DNA of 57,414 bases from a virus. Position 1 is the first letter of the stretch. The number at the start of each line of letters is the position of its first letter. This document shows, piece by piece, positions 42,933 to 51,506 of this stretch. The notes under the pieces were generated by a model. That model worked only from the letters and a program-made list of their open reading frames with translations, ran no database searches and was not told the DNA's origin. Location: positions 1 to 57,414 of IMG/VR virus record IMGVR_UViG_3300046007_006572, one strand, 5' to 3'. A program made the translations under genes and the position numbers.

Positions 42933-44995
42933 TATGATGCCATTTTTTCAAGCGTTGTTACAATTGAAGTCGCATCAGCATCATCTATGGTAATAATCGA
43001 ATTTCTGGTAGATTCAATCACACCCTCTTCAGAAACGGCAGTAAATCTTAACAAGCCATCACTTGAAGATACCGAAAGAACTCTCAAATCGTTTAGAGTA
43101 ATGATACCAGTATCATAGTTGATTTCGCCAACATTTTCATCGATGATTTGTCGATTAGCGTTGGCATCATAATAAATGACTCTTAGTGTGCCAATTTTCG
43201 AATCAATCACTGCTGTTGCTGACCCACTGAAGCCACCTCCACCAGTGATGCTCACAGTCGCACGTGTGTAATCTGTACCACGATTTACCATGCGAATTTG
43301 TGTGATTGCACCACCCTCAATAATTGCTTCAGCAATAGCACCAGTTCCATCACCAGAAATTGTTACAGTTGGTGTTGAAGTGTAACCGTAACCAGGATTT
43401 ATGATTTCAATAGATGAAACACCCGTAAATGATTGTGGTATTTCTTCAATAATCGCTGTTCTTGTTACACCAGTAGCATCAAGAACAGAAAATTCTGTTG
43501 TTGTTAATCTATCCGTTAATGTTCCTCTTTTAATTGGAACACCAAATGTTATGGTGTAATTAGAACTTTGATTTAGTTCCGGCACAATTCTTTTTTGAAG
43601 TTTGACTGTTGTTTCCGAACCAATAATAGCATTTGTATCTACATTATCAATTTGGTCTTGCACTTTTGAAAGAGCAAATATGGCATTAAACTTATTCAAA
43701 TAAGTTTGTTTGTATCCAACAATTGCATTTCTAATTTGTGTAGTAAGTTGTGTTTCAGTGAAAGTGGTTTTCTTTGAATCATACTTGACTTGATTGTTGA
43801 GCAGTATGTACAGATAATCAGGATCTCTAATCTCCGCACTTACCGAAATAATTGATTTTGGTCCAACAATCTCATCAAGAATTCTTTGCTTTTCTGCTTC
43901 ACTTAAATAATAGTTATCTTTCGGTTTCAGAGAAATGAAAACTTTACCATAAACTCTAGGTATCTCATCTTCACCACCCCAAACTGATAATGAATCAATT
44001 GATGGATAATTTTTCTTGATGTATGATTCGTAATCTTTTACTGTAACAAGACGGTTCTGTGTCGTATACTGAAGAGGTGCTGAAAACTTTATTTCATCTA
44101 CACTTTCACGTTCGGCACCACCAGCAGCAGCACTTATAGGTTCAATGATAAAATCACTCTGAGAATTTCCAAGAGAATCTGCTAAAGATGAAGTGGCAAC
44201 AAAGTTATTTGCTTTGTTTGCAGCATCAGCGTTTGTAACAAGATATGAAATGTTGACAACTGCACCGTCAGGCAATTTTTTACCAATTATACCACCACCA
44301 AAATATATTTGATACTGCTGATTTCTATTCTCTTGTAAATAGAAAACTTCAGATTGCGTTGACGTATTGCTTGCATCTAGAGCCAGCGTATAAACTGAAA
44401 TTTGTGTATTCGTAGAAGATGGTTGAACAGTTACAGCAATTGTGGATGTGTCTACACTTGTATCGGGTAATGTAAAAATTTGTTTAGGATTTGTTGCTTC
44501 ATTATGATTGAATGAATATGATGCTAACTGTCCTTCGTAAATTGGCAAATTAGCAAAAGTGAAATCATTATTGGCTTTAGTCACCGTTGTTTCCGATAAA
44601 GTAACAAAACCATAACTAACGCCGTCTATTTCGTTGGATAAAAATCTAAATCCTTTAGGTATAGTTAGAGTTGCCGCAGCGTTCGAACTTGTATTTGCCG
44701 TGAAATTGATTGTTGCAACTGGTGCTTTACGTGAATAAGGAACATAACCTAAAACTTTGGCATGAGATACTACCGAATCTCTAAGCAATGCAGTGTCCAT
44801 GAATGCTTCGTTGGCAATCATGTTCAGATAATATGCTTGATAGTGGGTGTTATAAGCCAAAATGTCAAGCAAAACAGACAGACCTGATCCTTCGAAATCA
44901 TAGTCCGTAAATTCAGTTTGTTGATTTAGAAATGTCTTTAGATTTTGTTTGATTGTGTCAAAATCTAATTCAGTTACTCTTAGTCTATCTGCCAT
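42932..44995 (-). CDS. gp6: Baseplate wedge protein gp6
   Basis: gp6 forms the continuous inner ring of the baseplate and transmits the conformational change. The 687-residue product (T4 gp6 is 660 aa) starts ADRLRVTELDFDTIKQNLKT, then DYDFEGSGLSVLLDILAYNT and the following HYQAYYLNMIANEAFMDTA, the strongest gp6 signature. Residues about 310-350 contain TTQNRLVTVKDYESYIKKNY. A beta module with NPGYGYTSTPTVTISGDGTG follows around residue 540. Neighbours gp25 and the gp7-position gene complete the wedge set. Confidence 0.94.
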   Translation of the reverse strand: MADRLRVTELDFDTIKQNLKTFLNQQTEFTDYDFEGSGLSVLLDILAYNTHYQAYYLNMIANEAFMDTALLRDSVVSHAKVLGYVPYSRKAPVATINFTANTSSNAAATLTIPKGFRFLSNEIDGVSYGFVTLSETTVTKANNDFTFANLPIYEGQLASYSFNHNEATNPKQIFTLPDTSVDTSTIAVTVQPSSTNTQISVYTLALDASNTSTQSEVFYLQENRNQQYQIYFGGGIIGKKLPDGAVVNISYLVTNADAANKANNFVATSSLADSLGNSQSDFIIEPISAAAGGAERESVDEIKFSAPLQYTTQNRLVTVKDYESYIKKNYPSIDSLSVWGGEDEIPRVYGKVFISLKPKDNYYLSEAEKQRILDEIVGPKSIISVSAEIRDPDYLYILLNNQVKYDSKKTTFTETQLTTQIRNAIVGYKQTYLNKFNAIFALSKVQDQIDNVDTNAIIGSETTVKLQKRIVPELNQSSNYTITFGVPIKRGTLTDRLTTTEFSVLDATGVTRTAIIEEIPQSFTGVSSIEIINPGYGYTSTPTVTISGDGTGAIAEAIIEGGAITQIRMVNRGTDYTRATVSITGGGGFSGSATAVIDSKIGTLRVIYYDANANRQIIDENVGEINYDTGIITLNDLRVLSVSSSDGLLRFTAVSEEGVIESTRNSIITIDDADATSIVTTLEKMAS

Positions 44996-44997
44996 TT

Positions 44998-45420
44998 TTA
45001 TCTAATTCTCTCTAAGAAGAAATCAATGGTAATTGGTATTGGATTATTTACTATTACAAAAGTGAGCGTTATCGCATATGCATTTTCATCAGGAGATGCT
45101 TGCGCTCTGATATTTGTTACTGTAACTCTTGGCTCATAATTTGAAATTGTTTCGGCAATTGCTCTCTCAAGCCTTGATGCTACCAAAGGGTCAACGTTCT
45201 CAAACAAAAGATTGCGAACAGATGACCCTATTTCTGGTCTAAAAGGCTTCTCATAAAAATTGGTCGAAACCAGATTCTTGACTGAATTTATAATTGCATA
45301 CTCGTTGATGTGCTTTGACACATCTTTTTTTACTGGATGCAAAGTAAAATTCAAGTCTAAATCTTTGAATATCCTTTCAGAAGATATTCTTGGATTATTG
45401 GAAGTTATTGTGGTTGACAT
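44998..45420 (-). CDS. gp25: Baseplate wedge protein gp25
   Basis: This protein of the sheath-initiator (GPW_gp25) family joins the baseplate to the sheath. The 140-residue length equals the family norm (T4 gp25 is 132 aa). Landmarks are FKDLDLNFTLHPVKKDVSKH near the N-terminus, STNFYEKPFRPEIGSSVRNL and the following LFENVDPLVASRLERAIAET. It lies between gp5 and gp6. The family is sometimes named lysozyme-like, but no catalytic residues or activity are implied. Confidence 0.95.
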   Translation of the reverse strand: MSTTITSNNPRISSERIFKDLDLNFTLHPVKKDVSKHINEYAIINSVKNLVSTNFYEKPFRPEIGSSVRNLLFENVDPLVASRLERAIAETISNYEPRVTVTNIRAQASPDENAYAITLTFVIVNNPIPITIDFFLERIR

Positions 45421-45431
45421 CTTTTATTTAT

Positions 45432-46361
45432 TCAGTCTCCGATAAACACTGTGCCGGAACCAGTCTGAATTGTTCCTGTATCTGGTCCATTTGTTTCAGT
45501 GTCATTATCTCTTGTGGTATCACCGATTCTGGCGGCTCCATTATCACCATCATTGAGGTTGATTGTTTTACCATTTATTCTTATATCGCCAGTAACATTC
45601 AAGTCGTAGTCTCCGTCAACATATATTCTTACATCACCTTTGATGTAAACTTCTTCATCTCCAACTACAACAGTGTACTTGTTTCTTTGTATTCTTTCTG
45701 CTCTGTCACCTTCTGGTCCCCATTCAACATAAGAGCCTGAACGATGATATAGATGAACTCTCTCTGAACCTTTCGTATCGTCAAACTCTAGCGCATGACC
45801 AGACTCAGATTCATATACATTATTATATGGATATTTTGCATTGTAATATGGATTAGGCTCAACTTTACTTGCCTTGTTTGTTTTCTTTGATGCTACGATT
45901 TCTGATGGATAGTCGGCATCATTTCTTGCAAGTCTTGATGTTGTTGGCTCATCTAACTTACGTGGATAATTAGTTGCAGATTCGTATGGCTTTACTGGAG
46001 CATCAGAAAGTTCAGCAGAAGTTCTTGGGTCGGTAAAAGGCTCTTGATTGTTTGCTGCTCTTAGTGGTATGCCAGGAAAAGAACCAAGCATCACAGGCTC
46101 TTGAGCATTTTCTCCATCAACAAAGAAACCAAACACCATATCTCCTTCTTTGGGAGTATATACAACATTGGTGTTTACTGGTATGTTTGGTATAGCCCAA
46201 GGTAACATATCCGTAGCAAGTTGCATTTTATTTGCAGAATGCCAACCAACACAACGAACACGACAACGACCTAACTTGAGTGGGTCTTTTCTGTCCTCTA
46301 CGACACCAACCCACCAAATAAAGTTTGCTCTGCCAGCAAAATCATATGCGCTTGAATTCAT
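45432..46361 (-). CDS. gp5: Baseplate spike/hub protein gp5, without lysozyme domain
   Basis: This is the central spike that punctures the outer membrane. The N-terminal OB-fold (residues 1-130) shows NFIWWVGVVEDRKDPLKLGR and RCRVRCVGWHS with TPKEGDMVFGFFVDGENAQE. A linker and then a beta-helical region with VVVGDEEVYIKGDVRIYVDG and DYDLNVTGDIRINGKTINL follow, ending in a short tip GTVFIGD. At 309 residues it is far shorter than T4 gp5 (575). The T4 lysozyme domain that lies between the OB-fold and the beta-helix has no counterpart here. It is adjacent to the gp27-like hub and gp25. Confidence 0.92.
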   Translation of the reverse strand: MNSSAYDFAGRANFIWWVGVVEDRKDPLKLGRCRVRCVGWHSANKMQLATDMLPWAIPNIPVNTNVVYTPKEGDMVFGFFVDGENAQEPVMLGSFPGIPLRAANNQEPFTDPRTSAELSDAPVKPYESATNYPRKLDEPTTSRLARNDADYPSEIVASKKTNKASKVEPNPYYNAKYPYNNVYESESGHALEFDDTKGSERVHLYHRSGSYVEWGPEGDRAERIQRNKYTVVVGDEEVYIKGDVRIYVDGDYDLNVTGDIRINGKTINLNDGDNGAARIGDTTRDNDTETNGPDTGTIQTGSGTVFIGD

Positions 46362-47687
46362 TTACGTGCTTTTGAGTAATTCATTTTGTTGGGGATTGCT
46401 TGTATAGATTTCTGGATTATTCGTTGAATCGGTAGCAATCTCAATCAAAGTTTCATGCTTATTGGTTGTTATAGTATGTCTTGCTGCTATAATTAAATAT
46501 TTTCCATTCAAAGAAAGGTCATCATTTGTTGAATCTTTAGTTTTTCTATTGAAGCCGGATGTCAGCACATCTACATTGAATCCAGAGGTCAATTGAAAAT
46601 TACCAGGTAAGACTACTTTCAATCTTTTTGCGGTTAGATTTTTGAAAATTGCTTTTCTTTGAAAAAGAAAACTTTCATAATTTTCCACTTTAGAAATTGA
46701 ATCTGAGTCATATTTTTTGATGTATGAACTGTTCTTTCTGTTTGCTCCAAAAATACTCAATACTTTTCTTGAATCTACTGATGTCAAATTAGTTGTGTTA
46801 TCTTTATTGAATATTTCTGATATATTTGGAGTTTTATTCAAATGTTCGACAAGATTGTAATGTTCATCGAATGAAACATTTTTCTCAGCAAAACTTTTGG
46901 TCAAAGGGTCAAAACCAATAAATTTACCAGCATTTACGCCGCTTTTGATTTTGTCGATAGAATCATTTTGCATCACAACTTCAAATGCTCTAGCACTACT
47001 CATCTCAACCAAAGCATCATTTTGGGATAAATTTTTAGGGTCAAAGTTGACTTTCAAAATTGAGTCTTTATTCAAAAGAGATGATAAAGAAACATAATTG
47101 TAGCCAAAAATATTAGAAAAGAAAATAAAGCTCGGAGCATTTCTATTATCCAATGAACGTTTAGCACACCACTCTATTGCCTCGATAGGAGATAAATTCG
47201 GTATTACAACTTTTCTGATACCGAAAGAATTCTCAATTATACCTTTGTCCCTATTTTCCAGCTTCAAATAAGACGATAAGATTTTCTGTGCAATATCCGA
47301 ATATGTTGATTGATAACTTTGATTTACTTTTTGTTGCAAAGAAAAAACAAATTCGTCGGCAACAAAATGTAGAATATATTTCTCGGCAGATTGATTTACG
47401 TTTTTGCGGTCTGTTTGCTTGTATATTCTAAACGACTTTGTAAATGATAAGAAGTTTGAGCTTTTTTCAATATCAAATAAAATGACTTCTGAACCATCAA
47501 AACTCAAAGATTTGGAAAGTCCAACTGCATCTGTTATCAAAATATTTCCAGTCATCATTGGCATGAACAATGAATCGTAAATATTGATTTCGTCATATAC
47601 AGCAGAAACGTCGATTGGTCCACCTTTAGAAACGATGGAAATCTTTTTTATTTTAAACTGCGTTGAATCTTGTAAAGTTGTTGTCAT
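46362..47687 (-). CDS. Baseplate hub protein, gp27-like
   Basis: The 441-residue product (T4 gp27 is 391 aa) lies between gp5 and gp53. Its N-terminus IKKISIVSKGGPIDVSAVYD and INIYDSLFMPMMTGNILITD are typical of the hub in T4-like aquatic phages; later segments include SYQSTYSDIAQKILSSYLK and IEAIEWCAKRSLDNRNAPS, which suit the tube-like second domain. Its immediate upstream position to gp5, with which gp27 forms the hub-spike complex in T4, supports the assignment. It ends directly at the gp5 start. Confidence 0.72.
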   Translation of the reverse strand: MTTTLQDSTQFKIKKISIVSKGGPIDVSAVYDEINIYDSLFMPMMTGNILITDAVGLSKSLSFDGSEVILFDIEKSSNFLSFTKSFRIYKQTDRKNVNQSAEKYILHFVADEFVFSLQQKVNQSYQSTYSDIAQKILSSYLKLENRDKGIIENSFGIRKVVIPNLSPIEAIEWCAKRSLDNRNAPSFIFFSNIFGYNYVSLSSLLNKDSILKVNFDPKNLSQNDALVEMSSARAFEVVMQNDSIDKIKSGVNAGKFIGFDPLTKSFAEKNVSFDEHYNLVEHLNKTPNISEIFNKDNTTNLTSVDSRKVLSIFGANRKNSSYIKKYDSDSISKVENYESFLFQRKAIFKNLTAKRLKVVLPGNFQLTSGFNVDVLTSGFNRKTKDSTNDDLSLNGKYLIIAARHTITTNKHETLIEIATDSTNNPEIYTSNPQQNELLKST

Positions 47688-48346
47688 TCTCTAATAATCT
47701 GTTTGAATTCTTCAAAAACATCAGATGCAAATTCAGGCTTCAATAATTTAATTTTTCTCTTATCTTCATTTACTTGCATTTCATATTCATAATATGTCAA
47801 CTTTTCTTTTGTAACAGATTCGGTTATTGTCTTTCCATTTTGAAGAGTGTATGTGACTGAACCGACAATTACATTAGCATAATTATTTGCTGTTATTTGA
47901 ACTTTTTCTTTGATTGTCTTGGTATCAAATGTCTGAGAAACAGAACTTCTTGTGTTTACCTGATAATAAGAATGAATATTGTTTTCGCTTTTTGCCCACT
48001 GTAATCCAGTTTGAACTGTGGTATTTGCTGCTCCGTTTGCAGAATATTTTTCGTTTACATAGTCTATGAAATTGGAATAACTCATTGGCCAATCATACTG
48101 AGGATCAATAATATTATTGAATACCAAAACTACCCAATGCCTTTCAGAACTTCCATAAAGTTTGTATGCGATTGATTCTGGAGTGTCTGAGTCTTTTATT
48201 TCGTATGGATAGAAAACATTAGAGTTTTCTTTGAGTGAAGATTCAAATGCAAATCTTGAAGTGATGTTTGTTACAACATCAAGTGCATTGACACTCTCAT
48301 CGACCTTATAAAATGTTGCTGGAAAAAAATTGAAATAGTTTGCCAT
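47684..48346 (-). CDS. gp53: Baseplate wedge protein gp53
   Basis: The 220-residue product (T4 gp53 is 196 aa) begins MANYFNFFPATFYKVDESVN, a characteristic start. It then has a LysM-like segment DTPESIAYKLYGSSERHWVV with FNNIIDPQYDWPMSYSNFID and YVNEKY. gp53 clamps neighbouring wedges together. It overlaps the hub gene by four bases and lies upstream of it. A beta extension (residues 130-195) is present. Identification is firm. Confidence 0.92.
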   Translation of the reverse strand: MANYFNFFPATFYKVDESVNALDVVTNITSRFAFESSLKENSNVFYPYEIKDSDTPESIAYKLYGSSERHWVVLVFNNIIDPQYDWPMSYSNFIDYVNEKYSANGAANTTVQTGLQWAKSENNIHSYYQVNTRSSVSQTFDTKTIKEKVQITANNYANVIVGSVTYTLQNGKTITESVTKEKLTYYEYEMQVNEDKRKIKLLKPEFASDVFEEFKQIIRE

Positions 48347-48352
48347 TTTTTA

Positions 48353-49699
48353 TTATTTTTTAGAAAAAATTCCTCCGTTTTGGGTTTTCAATTGTTCAAC
48401 ATCTACTTTTGTTGAACCGTAACCTTGAGCGGAAGTAAAATCTTCTTTGGTAACATAAGTTGTTTCTCTGAACTGAAGAGTCAATTGAATACCGACTGGC
48501 ATACCTGTGCGACCTATATCGGGATTATTTTCACCAGGAACTTCATATGCTGCCCATCCTCTTGGTGTGTAGTTCACTTGAATGTTTTCTAACACACATG
48601 AAGCAATTGGAGGAATGTTTGGATTCTGGCGCCCTGCATAGAAAAACTGAATGTCGAACTCCGATGGTGGTATCAAAAGACCAGATTGTTTACCTGAAAT
48701 CTTTTCTAGCTCTGGGGCCTGATGAAAACGAAAACGTTCAATAATCTTTTGAACTTCCAGTGCTTCTCTTTCGTCACGTGGCCAAAAGAAAAACTCAAAT
48801 TGAAATTGACGAAAATCTGGTGAGTTGTAAATCAATTCCAACATAGGGTTGACTACTCGACCTGTTACGCCAAAAACACCTAGACGAGTTGTATCTGTGG
48901 CACCAGTTGTTCCACCAATCACTCTTTCACCAAGTGCTTGCAAAGCTCCTGTTTTTTTGATTGCTTCTAAAGCAGCTCTACCACCAGTTCCTGGAGCAGC
49001 ATTTCTATAAGTATCAACTAAACCAGGTAAAGCAACAAGTGCTTGTCCTAAAAGTTCTTTGCCCGGAGATAAACCATCATACGATTGGCGACTATCAAAC
49101 TGAATTGTGTCGGGCATGTATAGTGCAATAGAATCAGTTGTCAACTGTGTTTTATTGATAAATGCAAAAGGTGTTTTATCTGTGATTCTTTTGACTGAAC
49201 TTGTAATATTGTCGTTTATTTTCTGTTCACTACCATATAAAGGAACTGAAGCTGACGTTGTATTTGTTCCTATCCATCCCTCAATACCAGAACGAACTTT
49301 CTGTCCTACATTTCCTCCATACTGGCCAATTTTTTGTGCTACACCAGAAATTCCATTTTGAACTTCTCTGTTTATTTTATCAGCAAAAGAATTGACTACT
49401 TTGCTTGGATTTGTTGCACGTGCAACAGAAACTCCTCTGGACAATTGGTCCTGAATAGCACTTTCAGCATTTGAATCAAAGACTTGACCACCACGATATG
49501 CAGAAGAAAACTGAGTCTCTTTTTGTTGACGCACAAAAAATATCATATAATGGCCTTTGTCGGCACTACCTACATCAAGTGGATACTTTAAGGAATTTTG
49601 TTTGAATCCTCCACTCGTAGCATCTAATACTGAAAGGGGACCAAATGAACGAGTTTCATCGTAATTGAATCTTATTTCTGACAGACCGAAAAATGCCAT
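48353..49699 (-). CDS. Baseplate tail-tube cap protein, gp48/gp54-like
   Basis: The 448-residue protein starts MAFFGLSEIRFNYDETRSFG, with LKYPLDVGSADKGHYMIFFV at residues 36-55, a pattern of T4-like baseplate/tail-junction proteins. The C-terminal half has PMLELIYNSPDFRQFQFEFF and FPRDEREALEVQKIIERFRF-type sequence (here WPRDEREALEVQKIIERF), resembling a tail-tube-like fold. T4 gp48 (364 aa) and gp54 cap the hub and start the tube. It is the first gene of the large minus-strand morphogenesis run, with a CATAAATA box 28 bases upstream. Confidence 0.7.
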   Translation of the reverse strand: MAFFGLSEIRFNYDETRSFGPLSVLDATSGGFKQNSLKYPLDVGSADKGHYMIFFVRQQKETQFSSAYRGGQVFDSNAESAIQDQLSRGVSVARATNPSKVVNSFADKINREVQNGISGVAQKIGQYGGNVGQKVRSGIEGWIGTNTTSASVPLYGSEQKINDNITSSVKRITDKTPFAFINKTQLTTDSIALYMPDTIQFDSRQSYDGLSPGKELLGQALVALPGLVDTYRNAAPGTGGRAALEAIKKTGALQALGERVIGGTTGATDTTRLGVFGVTGRVVNPMLELIYNSPDFRQFQFEFFFWPRDEREALEVQKIIERFRFHQAPELEKISGKQSGLLIPPSEFDIQFFYAGRQNPNIPPIASCVLENIQVNYTPRGWAAYEVPGENNPDIGRTGMPVGIQLTLQFRETTYVTKEDFTSAQGYGSTKVDVEQLKTQNGGIFSKK

Positions 49700-49726
49700 G
49701 AGAGTTCCTGTTGGTTGACTAGATAG

Positions 49727-49734
49727 TATTTATG
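49727..49734 (-). promoter_or_regulatory. Late promoter box CATAAATA in the divergent gap
   Basis: The minus strand reads CATAAATA 28 bases upstream of the gp48-like ATG. It overlaps the start codon of the divergent gp4 gene, so both genes depend on the 32-base gap 49700-49731. No comparable box is visible on the plus strand of the gap. Confidence 0.55.
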
Positions 49735-50163
49735 CCAAACAAAGGAAGATTTAGACCGAAAAACCCGCAGAAATACAAAGGTGATGCTACCAATATCATC
49801 TACAGGTCTACGTGGGAAATAAAGGTAATGAGATATTTAGATGAGAATCCAAACATCATTTGGTGGGGTTCGGAAGAGTTACCTATACCTTATTACAGTC
49901 CCATTGACAAAAGAAAGCATCGTTACTTTCCAGACTTCATTGCCAAAATTCGTAAAAATGATGGTAAAGTGATGACTTATATTATTGAAGTCAAACCAGA
50001 AAAGCAGACAAAGCCTCCCACACAGAAACGCAAAACAAAGACGTTTATCCAAGAAGCTATGACATACGAAGTCAACAAAGCCAAGTGGCACGCCGCCGAA
50101 GAGTTCTGCAAAGACCACGGCTGGCAGTTTCTTGTTCTGACAGAGAAACATCTAGGCATCTAA
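49732..50163 (+). CDS. gp4: Head completion protein gp4 (nuclease-fold)
   Basis: The 143-residue product (T4 gp4 is 150 aa) has YRSTWEIKVMRYLDENPNII and WWGSEELPIPYY, then HRYFPDFIAKIRKNDGKVMT and YIIEVKPEKQ, the D...ExK pattern of TnsA/PD-(D/E)XK-type nucleases, with the Asp of PDF and Glu-x-Lys of EVKP. T4 gp4 (also called gp50/65) finishes DNA-filled heads. The C-terminus WHAAEEFCKDHGWQFLVLTE is also typical. It opens the plus-strand module; no clear Shine-Dalgarno is visible before its ATG. Confidence 0.92.
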   Translation: MPNKGRFRPKNPQKYKGDATNIIYRSTWEIKVMRYLDENPNIIWWGSEELPIPYYSPIDKRKHRYFPDFIAKIRKNDGKVMTYIIEVKPEKQTKPPTQKRKTKTFIQEAMTYEVNKAKWHAAEEFCKDHGWQFLVLTEKHLGI

Positions 50164-50175
50164 GATAAATACTCG

Positions 50176-50760
50176 ATGGCTAAGAAATTAATAGACAGAG
50201 TTAAAGAGTCGCTGGCAAAGTCTGGCTATGAACCACGCACACGTGAAGCTCGTAAATGGCTAAGAACAAAGATACCAAGTCTTAGACCAACAAAGGGTGA
50301 ACTGATGCGTGACCGCATGAGACTCCGAGACAAGTCTTTTATTGGCCGTATGTATTTTTATTATTATGATCCTAAGACAAAGGACACGCTGCCATATTAC
50401 GACAAGTTCCCATTGGTCATACCAATAGAACGATACTCAGACGGTTTTCTAGGGTTGAATTTACATTACATTCACCCAAAGCAGCGTATAGTCCTATTAG
50501 ATAAACTTAGTATCATATTAAACAACCGTGATTATGATGAGACAACAAGGCTGAGAATCAGTTATGATTTTCTAGCAAGAGCAACGAAGGTTTTCTCTCA
50601 AGCAAAGCCTTGCATAAAACGATATTTGTTTAGCCACATACAATCTCGTTTTTTGGAAATTACAGCAGATGAGTGGGATATTGCCGTCATGTTACCAGTA
50701 GAATCATTTGCTAAAGCAAGTGCAAGTAAAGTCTGGTCAGAATCAGAGGATAAATTTTAA
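50176..50760 (+). CDS. gp2-like DNA end protector candidate
   Basis: The 194-residue basic protein contains MYFYYYDPKTKDTLPYYDKF and PLVIPIERYSDGFLGLNLHY, a strongly conserved block in T4-like aquatic phages, followed by a helical C-terminus. The N-terminal half is rich in Arg/Lys (TREARKWLRTKIPSLRPTK), which would suit contact with packaged DNA ends. In T4, gene 2 (DNA end protector, which blocks RecBCD) lies next to gene 4, as here. Assignment to gp2 rests mainly on position and composition; it could instead be another head-tail completion protein. Confidence 0.5.
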   Translation: MAKKLIDRVKESLAKSGYEPRTREARKWLRTKIPSLRPTKGELMRDRMRLRDKSFIGRMYFYYYDPKTKDTLPYYDKFPLVIPIERYSDGFLGLNLHYIHPKQRIVLLDKLSIILNNRDYDETTRLRISYDFLARATKVFSQAKPCIKRYLFSHIQSRFLEITADEWDIAVMLPVESFAKASASKVWSESEDKF

Positions 50761-51488
50761 TGTCGTTTTCACCTAATCTATTTTTATCAAACATTAAAGG
50801 CAAAGACGGTTTAGCTCGTCCATGTCGATATGAAGTAATACTTCCTATTCCTAGTTATGTTGGTAATTATGTAAAAAATTCTGTCATTGAAAGAATTCTA
50901 AACTTACCTAATTCTGCATTTTCTGAAATATCAGAGGCAATAGGAAATGCTCTAGGTCAAAAAAATGATGCACAGAAAAGTGCAAACCCTGGAATGACAA
51001 GATATCTTGCTTTGCAATGTGAAACTGCTGAACTGCCTGGCAAAACAATTCAAACTGAAGATGTTAAGATATATGGTCCCACTTTCAAAGTTCCTTATCA
51101 GACACAGTATGCGGAAACATCTTTGACATTTCTTTGTACGAATGAATTTTATGAACGCAAATTATTTGACCGTTGGATGGAAGCAATCATGCCGACAGAC
51201 ACAAACAATTTGCGCTACCCAAAAGGCAGCAATTCAAGATACTTGACACAAATTACAATAACACAATTTGATGACCTTATCAAGCAAATATATGCAGTGA
51301 ATCTAATTGACGCATTTCCAATAGGTGTTGCAGCACAACCTCTCAGTTGGGGAGAAGAAGGCTTTCATCGTTTGACTATTCAGTTTGCATATCAAAGATA
51401 CGAAACGATTTATGAAGGAAAATACAATCTTGGCGCTACAGCAGCATCTCTACTTGGAATAGGTACTGCAAGGGCTCTATCACTATAA
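50760..51488 (+). CDS. Tail-tube-like baseplate protein (gp54-like candidate)
   Basis: The 242-residue product starts MSFSPNLFLSNIKGKDGLAR and shows a tube-protein layout: TRYLALQCETAELPGKTIQT, then TSLTFLCTNEFYERKLFDRW and MEAI, then LIDAFPIGVAAQPLSWGEEG with the final strand LTIQFAYQRYETIY. This pattern parallels gp19 in the same window, so it is a diverged tube-fold protein, as gp54 and gp48 are. Located next to gp4, gp26 and the tape measure, it is probably the tube initiator. The start overlaps the previous stop (TAATG). Confidence 0.62.
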   Translation: MSFSPNLFLSNIKGKDGLARPCRYEVILPIPSYVGNYVKNSVIERILNLPNSAFSEISEAIGNALGQKNDAQKSANPGMTRYLALQCETAELPGKTIQTEDVKIYGPTFKVPYQTQYAETSLTFLCTNEFYERKLFDRWMEAIMPTDTNNLRYPKGSNSRYLTQITITQFDDLIKQIYAVNLIDAFPIGVAAQPLSWGEEGFHRLTIQFAYQRYETIYEGKYNLGATAASLLGIGTARALSL

Positions 51489-51506
51489 TCTTACCGTGAG
51501 GATATT

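Noticed and set aside
44998-45420. gp25 as a lysozyme
   Set aside because: The family name lysozyme-like is historical; no catalytic residues are evident and the protein is a sheath initiator.
45425-45431. ATAAATA before gp25
   Set aside because: It lies only five bases from the gp25 ATG, which would give a leaderless transcript; the sequence is simply the short gp5-gp25 spacer.
50165-50171. ATAAATA on the plus strand before the gp2-like gene
   Set aside because: It is five bases from the ATG and so does not share the 21-29-base spacing of the other boxes.
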